Shown here: positions 1-6,735 of the stretch, in pieces | How the letters are laid out: each line of letters starts with the position of its first letter | Numbering within the stretch: position 1 is the first letter of the stretch | Origin: Fructilactobacillus fructivorans | Lineage (GTDB): Bacteria > Bacillota > Bacilli > Lactobacillales > Lactobacillaceae | Direction: 5' to 3' | Length of the DNA stretch: 64,000 nucleotides | Assembly (NCBI RefSeq): GCF_001434095.1 | Contig: NZ_AZDS01000003.1 | Coordinates: forward strand, 124,001 to 188,000 | Position numbers and translations under genes: made by a program | The notes under the pieces: model-generated | Told to the model about the DNA's origin: nothing | What the model saw: the letters and a program-made list of their open reading frames with translations, nothing else | Database searches by the model: none

Positions 1-619
1 TGCTTACCGTTATGCTGCATTGAGAAACATCTTATACCGAAAGGGTTACACGACTGAATTGCTTGAAAATTACGAACCAAACATGAGAATGTTCTCAGAA
101 TGGTGGAAGCAATTGATGGGTGAATCAGAAGGTAAGGATCAGAAGGGAATTTATCCTTCATCAGCTAACTTTACTACCGACCTTCATTCACTTGGACAAT
201 ACATTCAAGAGGGTCTTCGTGACTTAATCGAAACCGTGGTTAAGCTCGACAAACCTGATTATGATATTGATATTCCTAAGGAAGAATCAAATCTTGATGG
301 TCTTAAGTATCTCCAAAATGATACTGTAAACGAAGTTAATACTAAAGCTTACGAAGGGGTTGTCTTAGCTCATACTGATGGTGGAGTTCCAGTTATGACT
401 GTTCATATTCCAGATCAATCAGAATATTCATTAGGCTACTTGATCTACTTCTTTGAAGTTGCTGTTGCCATCTCTGGTTACTTGAATGGAATTAATCCAT
501 TCAACCAACCTGGTGTTGAAGCTTATAAGAATAATATGTATGCATTGCTTGGCAAGCCTGGTTACGAAGAATTAACCAAGAAGCTTGACGAAGAATTAAA
601 AGATGAAAACAATAACTAA
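1..619 (+). CDS. pgi: Glucose-6-phosphate isomerase, C-terminal part (5' end outside window)
   Basis: This enzyme interconverts glucose-6-phosphate and fructose-6-phosphate in the cytoplasm. The reading frame is open from base 2, so the gene continues upstream of the window; the first in-window residues are AYRYAALRN, and the TTG at base 20 is internal. About 205 residues remain. They include the family's [12 protein letters not shown] segment with its active-site His, the [14 protein letters not shown] strand, and a C-terminal helix containing GKPGYEEL. An intrinsic terminator follows the TAA at once, so the gene ends its transcription unit. Nothing is odd in the visible part. Confidence rests on several conserved family segments. 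Confidence 0.95.
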   Translation, partial: AYRYAALRNILYRKGYTTELLENYEPNMRMFSEWWKQLMGESEGKDQKGIYPSSANFTTDLHSLGQYIQEGLRDLIETVVKLDKPDYDIDIPKEESNLDGLKYLQNDTVNEVNTKAYEGVVLAHTDGGVPVMTVHIPDQSEYSLGYLIYFFEVAVAISGYLNGINPFNQPGVEAYKNNMYALLGKPGYEELTKKLDEELKDENNN

Positions 620-630
620 ATGAAGCAAAA

Positions 631-666
631 AAGAACGAACCCGAATTTCTAGGTTCGTTCTTTTTG
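631..666 (+). terminator. Intrinsic terminator of pgi
   Basis: An 11-bp stem pairs AAGAACGAACC with GGTTCGTTCTT around a short loop and is followed by a T run. It lies 11 bases after the pgi stop. Confidence 0.9.
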
Positions 667-693
667 TATGGTTAATTTTTGAAGGAGGGGAGA

Positions 694-1008
694 CTATTCC
701 CATTTGCCCTCAAGTGTACGTAATTTTTTGATTAAACGTTGTTGCGCTCTTTCAAGATCGTTCATTTGATCATCAACGTGGCGATTTTTATCCATTCCTC
801 GTTTGTCATCACGGGCAGGTTTAGCCACTTTGGTGTCACGTAAGCTGTTGGTTTGATTTTCGTTTTCAATTAATTCTTTGACAACGTCCATCCGTTCGTT
901 GTAGTTATCCAACAAACTAGCATTGAATTTGTCTGAGCTTTCCTTTTGCAACTTTTCTTGATCTTTAATTAATTTTTTGAGTTCTTTTTCTTTTGAGTGT
1001 ACATCCAT
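694..1008 (-). CDS. Small charged coiled-coil protein, unknown function
   Basis: I do not recognise this 104-residue protein. It is rich in Lys, Glu, Asp and Gln and has no signal peptide, membrane segment or Cys. Its first 25 and last 25 residues look like amphipathic helices (KELKKLIKDQEKLQKE; LERAQQRLIKKLRTLEGKW), so it is probably a soluble coiled-coil protein. A good ribosome site (TTGGAGGG, 6 bases before the ATG) supports it as a real gene. It is transcribed on the minus strand, downstream of the terminator of the NlpC/P60 gene, so it probably has its own promoter. Function cannot be inferred from its neighbours. Confidence 0.75.
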   Translation of the reverse strand: MDVHSKEKELKKLIKDQEKLQKESSDKFNASLLDNYNERMDVVKELIENENQTNSLRDTKVAKPARDDKRGMDKNRHVDDQMNDLERAQQRLIKKLRTLEGKWE

Positions 1009-1029
1009 AGTTATCCCTCCAATATAAAA

Positions 1030-1059
1030 AGAATAGCACTAATCGCATTCTAATAGCAA
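1030..1059 (-). promoter_or_regulatory. Candidate promoter of the 104-aa gene
   Basis: Read on the minus strand, TTGCTA (-35) and TATTCT (-10) are separated by 18 bases, just upstream of the ribosome site. This is a sequence match only. Confidence 0.35.
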
Positions 1060-1075
1060 TCTAATTAGACAAATA

Positions 1076-1112
1076 AAAATGGTCTCTCGATTAATTCGAG
1101 AGACCATTTTAT
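1076..1112 (-). terminator. Terminator of the NlpC/P60 surface protein gene
   Basis: A perfect stem (GGTCTCTCGA with TCGAGAGACC, extended by A/T pairs) has a 5-base loop. On the minus strand it ends in a T run. It lies 12 bases beyond the stop of the surface protein gene. Confidence 0.85.
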
Positions 1113-1123
1113 GTGTTTAGATA

Positions 1124-3445
1124 TTATTTATCAGTATCTTTACGTCTGAAACCAAGTACAGCAGCAAGGGCAACCATAATGGCACCGATGGCGCTCATAA
1201 GTAATGTGCTTGCTTGACCAGTTTGTGGCAAGATGTGACCATTCTTTTGGTCGTTCTTCTTAGCTGAATCAGCTTGGCCATTGTCGTTGGTAGCGATGTG
1301 TGAAGTAGCTTTCTTATCATCGTTTGCCTTAGCAACAGTTTCTTTCTTAGAAGCGTTCTTGTCAGAAACTTCCTTGTTTGAAACAACTTTAGCAGCCTTT
1401 GGATCATTGCTTGATTTAGTTGAAGCATTTAAATCAGTAGTGTTCTTCTTAGCAGTTGTGTTGTCTGACAAGTTAGTTACTTGATCATTTTTAGCTTGTT
1501 GTTCTTTTTGCGCAGCAGCTACTACTGAAGGATCTTGTTTAACAGGGTTAATTTGATTGTCAGTAGTGGCTATCTTTGAAGCTTGAACGTCTGCTTGCTT
1601 TGCATCATTGTTTGATGAGTCAGTCTTAGCAGTTTGTGCTGCTGGAGTAACGTCATTTTGAACGTTAGCTGATGCATTTTCAGCCTTTGCAGGTTGAGCG
1701 TTTAAGTTAACATTCTTAGCATCGTTGTTTTGTGATGCAATGTTAGTAGTAGTAGCTTTGCTAGTTGAAGCAGTTGCTGTTGGTGTAGCAGTATTAGCTG
1801 ACTTGTTAGTGGTGTTCAATTGAGTAGTAGGTACATTAGCCTTTAAGTTATAATTGTAGTTTCTGTTGTTATTAGTAGCAGGCTTTGCGGCTGGGGTACT
1901 TACATTTAGTTGAACATTATTTGAACTAGCTTGGTTGTTAGTTTGAGGTGTGTATGAGTTGTTAGCTTTTGAAGATTTAGTAACTGAGTTGTTGTTAGTG
2001 CTTTGGCTTGATGTATTTGATGATGTACTTGGTGTGTATGAAGTGTTTGAACTTCCACCGTTAAAGCCGTTAACACGTCCGAATAACATAGTACCAGAGA
2101 AGTAGCTAACTGAATCATTATTTACAACTCCACGATTTTGAGCATCAAGCATTAAACCGTTACCTAAGTAAATTCCAACGTGGTAGAGATCTCCACCTTG
2201 TGAGAAGAACACTAAATCACCCTTTTGAGCTTGGCTACTTGAGATATGTTGAGTAGCTGGGTATTGTGAATAAGTAGTACGTGGCAGACTGTATCCAGCT
2301 TGTCCAAATACGTATTGAACAAATCCAGAGCAATCAAACCCAGCTGGTGTACTACCACCCCATACATATGGAGTACCAACATATTGCTTACCAATGTTAA
2401 CTACTTGGTCAGCATTAGTTGAAGCTTTAAGGTTAGTAGTTTGAGCTCTTAGGTTAGTTGAAGCTGCTCGAGCAGCACTTAATTGAGCAGTTGAGTATAA
2501 TTGAGTTGAAGCAGAAGTAACATTATTGTCATTGCTTGAGTCATTCTTAGCATTTGCTTGAGCATCGGTCTTGCTGTTTTGATCAGTATTTTGGTTGTTG
2601 TTAGCTACTTGATTGTTATCAGTTTTTGCTGAATCATTATCAGTTTTAGCAGCATTGTTGTTTGAATCAGTCTTAGCATTTGCTTGAACGTCATCAGTCT
2701 TGCTGTTTTGATCAGTGTTTTGGTTGTTATTAGCTACTTGATTGTTATCAGTTTTTGCTGATTGTTGATCATTAGTAGTGGTATCAGCCTTGGCTGAATC
2801 ATTAGTAGTCTTTTGTTCAACGTTATTGTTAGTTTGGTTGTTATCTGCTTGGGCAGAAACGCCATTGTTAAGGTTTTGATTGTTAACATCAGTTTTTGCT
2901 GGTTGAGCAGAGGTAACAGCTTTTTCAACATTGTTTTCTACAATCTTATTTGACGTAGTATCTGATTTTTGACTATCAGTTTTAGCAACATCGTTATTTG
3001 AATCAGTCTTAGCATTTGCTTGAACGTCATCAGTCTTGCTGTTTTGATCGGTGTTTTGGTTGTTATTAGCTACTTGATTGTTATCAGTTTTTGCTGATTG
3101 TTGATCATTAGTAGTGGTATTAACCTTGGCTGAATCATTAGCAGTCTTACTTGCATCATTGTTTGTAGCAACATTAGTTTGTGTAGTGTCTTCTTGTTGA
3201 GCATTAGCGTTATTTGTTTGATTATCAACGTTAGTGTTAGCTGCGTCCTTAGTTGAGTTGTTTTTAATAGTACTATTATCTTTCTTAGCACTTTGAGTAG
3301 TTTGTGCATTATTTCCTAAGGCGTCAGCGTTAACAACGCTGCTGGTAGTTAGAAGTCCACCGGCAACCATTGAAGTTGCAAGAGCAGCAAACATCCATTT
3401 CTTTCCAGCTTTGTACATTTTATAGTGTAATTTTTCATTATTCAT
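1124..3445 (-). CDS. LPxTG-anchored NlpC/P60 cell-wall hydrolase with low-complexity repeats
   Basis: A secreted, sortase-anchored peptidoglycan endopeptidase of 773 residues, probably cutting within stem peptides at the cell surface. Residues 1-41 form a signal peptide of the KxYKxGKxW type (YKAGKKW near residue 11). Residues 42-310 are Asn/Thr/Asp/Lys-rich and contain near-identical repeats. Residues 345-460 are the NlpC/P60 domain, with catalytic Cys372 in FDCSGF and His422 in YHVGIYLG. Residues 465-735 are again low complexity. LPQTG lies at 739-743, followed by a hydrophobic helix and a positive tail. The third catalytic position, normally His, Asn or Gln, appears to be Asp434. The start has a strong ribosome site (AAAGGAGG). 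Enzyme class is certain; the exact bond cut is not. Confidence 0.92.
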   Translation of the reverse strand: MNNEKLHYKMYKAGKKWMFAALATSMVAGGLLTTSSVVNADALGNNAQTTQSAKKDNSTIKNNSTKDAANTNVDNQTNNANAQQEDTTQTNVATNNDASKTANDSAKVNTTTNDQQSAKTDNNQVANNNQNTDQNSKTDDVQANAKTDSNNDVAKTDSQKSDTTSNKIVENNVEKAVTSAQPAKTDVNNQNLNNGVSAQADNNQTNNNVEQKTTNDSAKADTTTNDQQSAKTDNNQVANNNQNTDQNSKTDDVQANAKTDSNNNAAKTDNDSAKTDNNQVANNNQNTDQNSKTDAQANAKNDSSNDNNVTSASTQLYSTAQLSAARAASTNLRAQTTNLKASTNADQVVNIGKQYVGTPYVWGGSTPAGFDCSGFVQYVFGQAGYSLPRTTYSQYPATQHISSSQAQKGDLVFFSQGGDLYHVGIYLGNGLMLDAQNRGVVNNDSVSYFSGTMLFGRVNGFNGGSSNTSYTPSTSSNTSSQSTNNNSVTKSSKANNSYTPQTNNQASSNNVQLNVSTPAAKPATNNNRNYNYNLKANVPTTQLNTTNKSANTATPTATASTSKATTTNIASQNNDAKNVNLNAQPAKAENASANVQNDVTPAAQTAKTDSSNNDAKQADVQASKIATTDNQINPVKQDPSVVAAAQKEQQAKNDQVTNLSDNTTAKKNTTDLNASTKSSNDPKAAKVVSNKEVSDKNASKKETVAKANDDKKATSHIATNDNGQADSAKKNDQKNGHILPQTGQASTLLMSAIGAIMVALAAVLGFRRKDTDK
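2537..3139 (-). repeat. Three near-identical in-frame repeats inside the NlpC/P60 gene
   Basis: Copy A lies at 2975-3139 (residues 103-157), copy B at 2642-2803 (215-268) and a shortened copy C at 2537-2638 (270-303). Copies A and B share the motif NDSAK..TTTNDQQSAKTDNN and run almost identically for about 54 residues. Copy C lacks the TTTNDQQSAK segment. Similarity is high at DNA level too, which suggests recent duplication or slippage. A separate, unrelated stretch (about residues 158-214) divides A from B. Confidence 0.85.
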
Positions 3446-3576
3446 ATATTTGATTTCCTCCTTTGGAATATATAAACCATAACATCAAAATTATGTGAAA
3501 AAAAGGTATATACCTAAGCGTAACTATAATGATATAGTACGAAACATTCAGGAAATAGTTTGTTAAACTAGTAAAC

Positions 3577-3596
3577 TTACAGTAACAATACTGTAA
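3577..3596. promoter_or_regulatory. Perfect palindrome, candidate operator
   Basis: The sequence reads TTACAGTA, four bases (ACAA), then TACTGTAA: two perfect 8-base arms with dyad symmetry. It lies about 130 bases upstream of the surface-protein start. Its size and symmetry fit a dimeric repressor site; the regulator is unknown. Confidence 0.45.
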
Positions 3597-3670
3597 TATA
3601 ACTGTGTTACCAGAAGAATTGCTTGAATTCAACGTTAGATGGTGATTAATCGTAATTTTGTAAATTTTAG

Positions 3671-3716
3671 AATAAGGGACAAGATGCCCGTAATTGCTGA
3701 TATAGCAGCCCTTATT
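3671..3716. repeat. Nested inverted repeat, possible RNA hairpin
   Basis: The arms AATAAGGG (3671-3678) and CCCTTATT (3709-3716) are perfect complements. They enclose a smaller TGCT/AGCA hairpin with a GATAT loop. There is no T run, so it is not an ordinary terminator. Confidence 0.4.
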
Positions 3717-3991
3717 AATCATTTACTTCGATGCGTAATTAAATTGATCACTTAGTTTTGCAATTAAACTCAAAATCCGAAGTTCATGATCATGATTTTG
3801 GTAATATTTTGTAGTCATCTGTAATCTTATTTTACAAAAGAGTAAATTTTCAATTAGAAAAGTTCGAAAAAGATGGTGAAAATTATCCTTTGTTTTCACA
3901 ATTGATTAGTAATTAACTTAAAAAATGATCAACTTATCAACCTATAAAAGTTGAAAATAATTAAGTATAGTAAGTATAAATGGAATAAATA

Positions 3992-4034
3992 TTTACCAAA
4001 CGTTATCCGACCTAGTTAAGGAATGTTTGGTAAA
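3992..4034. repeat. Inverted repeat upstream of the J-domain gene
   Basis: The perfect 10-base arms TTTACCAAAC (3992-4001) and GTTTGGTAAA (4025-4034) are separated by 23 bases. The second arm lies 34 bases before the likely start of the J-domain gene. It could be an operator or an RNA stem in its leader. Confidence 0.45.
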
Positions 4035-4068
4035 ATTAAGAAAAAAGGACATAAGAGTGGAGATGATT

Positions 4069-4575
4069 ATGGTGGCATACGGAAATTTAGATTACTATTA
4101 TGCAATTTTGGGATTACCTGCAACTGCTGACAAGCAGGAAGTCGACCAAGCCTACCGCAAATTAGCCAAAAAGTATCATCCAGACGTTAATCCCTCACCA
4201 AATGCAGCTTCTAAGTTCAAAGAAATTACGAATGCATACGAAATTATTAAAGAAAATAATTACAGTTCTGGATTTGGATCGTATACAGGATCAGGCCAGT
4301 CTAGTTATGAGTCACATTCTCGTGATTCTAATACTAACAACGATTCCCATCAGCAAAATACTAATTACAATTATTCTAATTACCAACAACATCAGAATCA
4401 AAAACATGAGCCGCATCAATTTAATGATGCCGATATTGGCAAAATTATTTTGTGGATTGCGGTTGCTATTTCGATTGCAACATTAGTAATTGTTATTAAG
4501 GTTTTGCCTCTCAGTATTATTTACGCAGTTTTGATCGTTTGCGGTATTTTATATTATTTTTATCAGAGAAAGTAA
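4069..4575 (+). CDS. Membrane-anchored J-domain protein
   Basis: A likely DnaK co-chaperone of about 168 residues. The N-terminal J domain (about residues 6-65) carries the essential His-Pro-Asp triplet at 37-39 (KYHPDVN) and the usual [11 protein letters not shown] helix. A Ser/Asn/Gln-rich linker follows (about 70-120), then two C-terminal hydrophobic helices (about 122-165) ending in YFYQRK. It lacks the zinc-finger and C-terminal substrate domains of DnaJ, so it is not the main DnaJ. I prefer ATG 4069, with GTGGAG just upstream; ATG 4063 is also possible. An in-frame TTG at 4027 lies inside an inverted repeat and is unlikely. The target is unknown; a role at the membrane is inferred. Confidence 0.82.
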   Translation: MVAYGNLDYYYAILGLPATADKQEVDQAYRKLAKKYHPDVNPSPNAASKFKEITNAYEIIKENNYSSGFGSYTGSGQSSYESHSRDSNTNNDSHQQNTNYNYSNYQQHQNQKHEPHQFNDADIGKIILWIAVAISIATLVIVIKVLPLSIIYAVLIVCGILYYFYQRK

Positions 4576-4594
4576 TCAATAAATAATTAATTAA

Positions 4595-4627
4595 AGGGAT
4601 TAAACGTTTCGATGTTTAATCTTTTTT
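4595..4627 (+). terminator. Terminator of the J-domain gene
   Basis: An 8-bp stem, GATTAAAC with GTTTAATC, is followed by six T residues, 20 bases after the stop. Confidence 0.75.
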
Positions 4628-4711
4628 GATTTCATCATGATATAAAACCAACTTACATGAATAATTACTTTATGATAGTTTAATCACTGTTAAAAAATTA
4701 GGAGGTTAAGT

Positions 4712-5179
4712 ATGCCAAAGGATTTTAAAGAAGAATTATTGTTTACTGGACTAATGGCTGGAATGATGGTCCTTGTGATGGAAGCTTATAATATTGCGTT
4801 AGGTAGTGGGGTTGACTCCACGTTTATTAAGAGTGTGTTAGTAGGATACCCATTAGCATTAGTGATCGCTGCGCTTTGTGATTTACTTTTTATTGGTCCA
4901 CTCGCAAAGAAAATTTTCTTCAAGTTTATCTTTAATGAAAAGATGGAAGAAAAACCGTTTCTGATTTCACTAGGGATTTCAATTCTGATGGTTTTAGGAA
5001 TGGTGACATGCATGTCAATTTTTGGCATTATCGTTCAAGGAGGAGTTTCAAGTCTAAACCTGACTTCATTCGGGATCACTTGGGTTAGAAATGTCATCTT
5101 GGCTTTACCATTGCAACTTATTATCGTTGGACCAATTGCTCGAACGATTTTAGGGAGGGTTCAAGAAATCAGAAGTTAG
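4712..5179 (+). CDS. DUF2798-type four-helix membrane protein
   Basis: A 155-residue integral membrane protein with four predicted membrane helices (about residues 10-30, 43-66, 83-108 and 126-150). It has the inner repeat seen in the DUF2798 family: each half ends in a similar motif (FIGPLAKKI near 60; IVGPIARTI near 140). The family's function is not established. The start has a strong ribosome site (AGGAGG) 7 bases before the ATG. It forms a single-gene unit between two terminators. The family assignment is from memory of this two-fold pattern. Confidence 0.72.
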   Translation: MPKDFKEELLFTGLMAGMMVLVMEAYNIALGSGVDSTFIKSVLVGYPLALVIAALCDLLFIGPLAKKIFFKFIFNEKMEEKPFLISLGISILMVLGMVTCMSIFGIIVQGGVSSLNLTSFGITWVRNVILALPLQLIIVGPIARTILGRVQEIRS

Positions 5180-5218
5180 GGTTTGAATCATTAATAAAAT
5201 CAAAATCATGTAAGAAGT

Positions 5219-5243
5219 GCATTTCGTGATGAAATGCTTTTTT
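5219..5243 (+). terminator. Terminator of the DUF2798 gene
   Basis: The perfect 7-bp stem GCATTTC/GAAATGC has a 5-base loop and is followed by six T residues. Confidence 0.85.
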
Positions 5244-5251
5244 AATCCATT

Positions 5252-5292
5252 AAAAAACGCCATCTCAAGTGGATACTTGAAATGACGTTTTA
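5252..5292 (-). terminator. Terminator of tRNA-Gln
   Basis: A long interrupted stem (ACGCCATCTCAAGT with ACTTGAAATGACGT) has a GGAT loop. On the minus strand it ends in a run of T. It lies 10 bases beyond the 3' end of the tRNA. Confidence 0.75.
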
Positions 5293-5301
5293 AATTTATA
5301 G

Positions 5302-5374
5302 TTGAGTATACTGGGCTCGAACCAGTAAATTGCGGATTCAGAGTCCGCTGCCTTACCAATTTGGCGAATACTCA
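5302..5374 (-). tRNA. tRNA-Gln, anticodon CTG
   Basis: A full cloverleaf can be folded on the minus strand: acceptor stem TGAGTAT/ATACTCA (7 bp), D stem GCC/GGC, anticodon stem GCGGA/TCCGC with loop CTCTGAA, and T arm ACTGG-TTCGAGC-CCAGT. The loop places CTG at positions 34-36, which reads CAG (Gln). The discriminator base is A and CCA is not encoded. The adjoining promoter and terminator support a single-gene unit. Confidence 0.9.
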
Positions 5375-5391
5375 ATAATTGAACATCTAAT

Positions 5392-5421
5392 ATACTACAA
5401 TTCTTTTCCGACACTTGTCAA
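5392..5421 (-). promoter_or_regulatory. Promoter of tRNA-Gln
   Basis: On the minus strand TTGACA (complement of 5416-5421) is 18 bases from TAGTAT (complement of 5392-5397). The tRNA begins 17 bases downstream of the -10 element. Confidence 0.65.
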
Positions 5422-5443
5422 CAGAAAATTTAACATTCCTTTG

Positions 5444-5472
5444 TTGACAGACCGGTTTAAATTGGGTAAACT
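5444..5472 (+). promoter_or_regulatory. Promoter of tRNA-Glu
   Basis: A consensus TTGACA at 5444-5449, 17 bases, then TAAACT at 5467-5472. The tRNA begins 18 bases beyond it. It is back to back with the tRNA-Gln promoter. Confidence 0.75.
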
Positions 5473-5490
5473 ATGTAATTGTTCAGTTAT

Positions 5491-5564
5491 TGCCCGTTGG
5501 TCAAACTGGTTTAAGACGTCGCCCTCTCAAGGCGGAGCTATGAGTTCAAGTCTCATACGGGTAA
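5491..5564 (+). tRNA. tRNA-Glu, anticodon CTC
   Basis: The cloverleaf folds with acceptor TGCCCGT/ACGGGTA (one G-T pair), D stem GTC/GAC, anticodon stem TCGCC/GGCGG with loop CTCTCAA, and T arm ATGAG-TTCAAGT-CTCAT. CTC at positions 34-36 reads GAG (Glu). The body resembles bacterial tRNA-Glu (CCCGTTGGTCAA). The variable loop is short, which excludes Leu and Ser. The discriminator is A and CCA is not encoded. Confidence 0.88.
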
Positions 5565-5578
5565 TTCAAATATGATAG

Positions 5579-5612
5579 AGCCTTCAAACATCACGTTTGA
5601 GGGCTTTTTTTG
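5579..5612 (+). terminator. Terminator of tRNA-Glu
   Basis: A 10-bp stem, GCCTTCAAAC with GTTTGAGGGC, is followed by seven T residues, 15 bases after the tRNA. It sits only 27 bases ahead of the next coding start, so the hydrolase gene may depend on readthrough from the tRNA promoter or on a promoter overlapping the terminator. Confidence 0.85.
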
Positions 5613-5638
5613 TTGAAAAATTTAAGGAGGATGGTTTT

Positions 5639-6661
5639 ATGTGTACATCAATTATTATTAAGTCAAAAGATGGTCATCCGTTTTGGGGTAGAACGATGGA
5701 CTTTATCGTCCCACTTTTTGATTCATCAGAGGAAAAAGCTGCGGTTCCAACGAAAATCGTGAATATTCCAGCAAATCACATAATTAAGTCAGAATTAAAA
5801 GACTGGAAAAGTCAATATGCGGTCATGGGAGTTGGTCCTGATGAGGGAAGTATCCTCTTTGACGGCATTAATGAACGTGGAATTACAGGAGATTTTCAAG
5901 TTCTCTTAGAAACTACTCATGATAGTACTGAAAATTTAGAAAAACGGCATTTAACTCCTGTTTTTGGTGAAGAATTTGGGACTTATGTTTTGACCCAATG
6001 TGCAACGTTGGATGATGTAAAGAAATTGGCCCAGAAGACTGGATTAATTGATAGGGATTATGTTTTCCATGGTAAAAATGGCAAACTTCAACTGCACTAT
6101 ACTTTTTCTGATGAAAATGGAAATTCGATTGTTTTAGAAGCAACCAATAACGGTGGTTTTAAGATTTACGATAGCGTAGGTGTAATGACTAACAGTCCTG
6201 AATACTCTTTTCATACTACCAACCTTAGAAATTACATTTCACTTGATGCCAACAATCAAAAGGCCACAAAGATTGGTGGGAAGTTACCCATTGAACCAAT
6301 TGAAGGTGGAACTGGTTATGGTATGTTTGGCTTACCAGGTGACTACACCTCACCATCCCGTTTCGTTCGAGCTACTTTTATCACTAAGAACATTGATGAG
6401 TTTTCCGACGTTGAAGGAATCAGTACATTGTACAATTGTTTTAAACCATTTATCGTTCCAAAGGGAATCAGTCACAATCCTGACACTCCTGGACAGAGCG
6501 ATTCAACGCAATACTGGGTCGGTTATGATGTTATAAATAGGACTCTCTACCTTCAGACTCCGACATGTTTAACAATGACACGAGCTACTCTAGATCCAAA
6601 GGCAACGGAAATGAAAAAGTTGGATGTTGACCAGACATTGAAAGTTAATGATCCTCAATAA
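5639..6661 (+). CDS. Choloylglycine hydrolase family protein (bile salt hydrolase or penicillin V acylase)
   Basis: An Ntn-hydrolase that cuts linear amides such as conjugated bile salts, penicillin V or acyl-homoserine lactones; the true substrate cannot be told from sequence. The start is ATG 5639, because AAGGAGG lies 8 bases before it and the second codon is the essential Cys that becomes the N-terminal nucleophile after Met removal. Of 340 residues, those matching the family's active site are Cys2, Arg18 and Asp21 (WGRTMDF), Asn78 (DGINERG), Asn185 (MTNSPEY) and Arg241 (SPSRFVRATF). There is no signal peptide, so it is cytoplasmic. It lies directly downstream of a tRNA gene, a common insertion neighbourhood, though its base composition looks like its neighbours'. 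Confidence 0.92.
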   Translation: MCTSIIIKSKDGHPFWGRTMDFIVPLFDSSEEKAAVPTKIVNIPANHIIKSELKDWKSQYAVMGVGPDEGSILFDGINERGITGDFQVLLETTHDSTENLEKRHLTPVFGEEFGTYVLTQCATLDDVKKLAQKTGLIDRDYVFHGKNGKLQLHYTFSDENGNSIVLEATNNGGFKIYDSVGVMTNSPEYSFHTTNLRNYISLDANNQKATKIGGKLPIEPIEGGTGYGMFGLPGDYTSPSRFVRATFITKNIDEFSDVEGISTLYNCFKPFIVPKGISHNPDTPGQSDSTQYWVGYDVINRTLYLQTPTCLTMTRATLDPKATEMKKLDVDQTLKVNDPQ

Positions 6662-6735
6662 TTAGATTTTAAAGTTTTTGAACTTCTCGATCTTTGAAAA
6701 GACTAGTATAATTGATTTTATTAGGAGATTACAAA

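Larger units (their letters stand above)
3446..4026. other. 580-base AT-rich intergenic region with several inverted repeats
   Basis: No convincing gene is visible; the one open frame on the minus strand here has no ribosome site and no family features. The region separates the divergent surface-protein and J-domain genes. It holds the surface gene's ribosome site (3458-3470), a 20-base perfect palindrome (3577-3596), a wider inverted repeat (3671-3716) and the first arm of another inverted repeat (3992-4034). Promoters for both genes should lie here, but I could not assign them with confidence. Confidence 0.7.

Noticed and set aside
2537-3139. Possible CRISPR or satellite array
   Set aside because: The repeats are in frame, few and of unequal length, with no regular unique spacers; they are coding repeats.
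1195-3309. Several open frames in other frames of the NlpC/P60 gene
   Set aside because: They arise from its repetitive low-complexity coding sequence and have no ribosome sites.
3438-3722. 94-codon open frame on the minus strand upstream of the surface protein
   Set aside because: No ribosome site, no family features, and it overlaps the surface gene's own start and the palindromes; it looks like chance in AT-rich DNA.
4027-4068. Longer N-terminus of the J-domain protein from TTG 4027
   Set aside because: The TTG lies inside the inverted repeat, has no ribosome site, and the added residues are outside the J-domain pattern.
5330-5575. 81-codon open frame across the tRNA pair
   Set aside because: It runs through both tRNA genes and their promoters.
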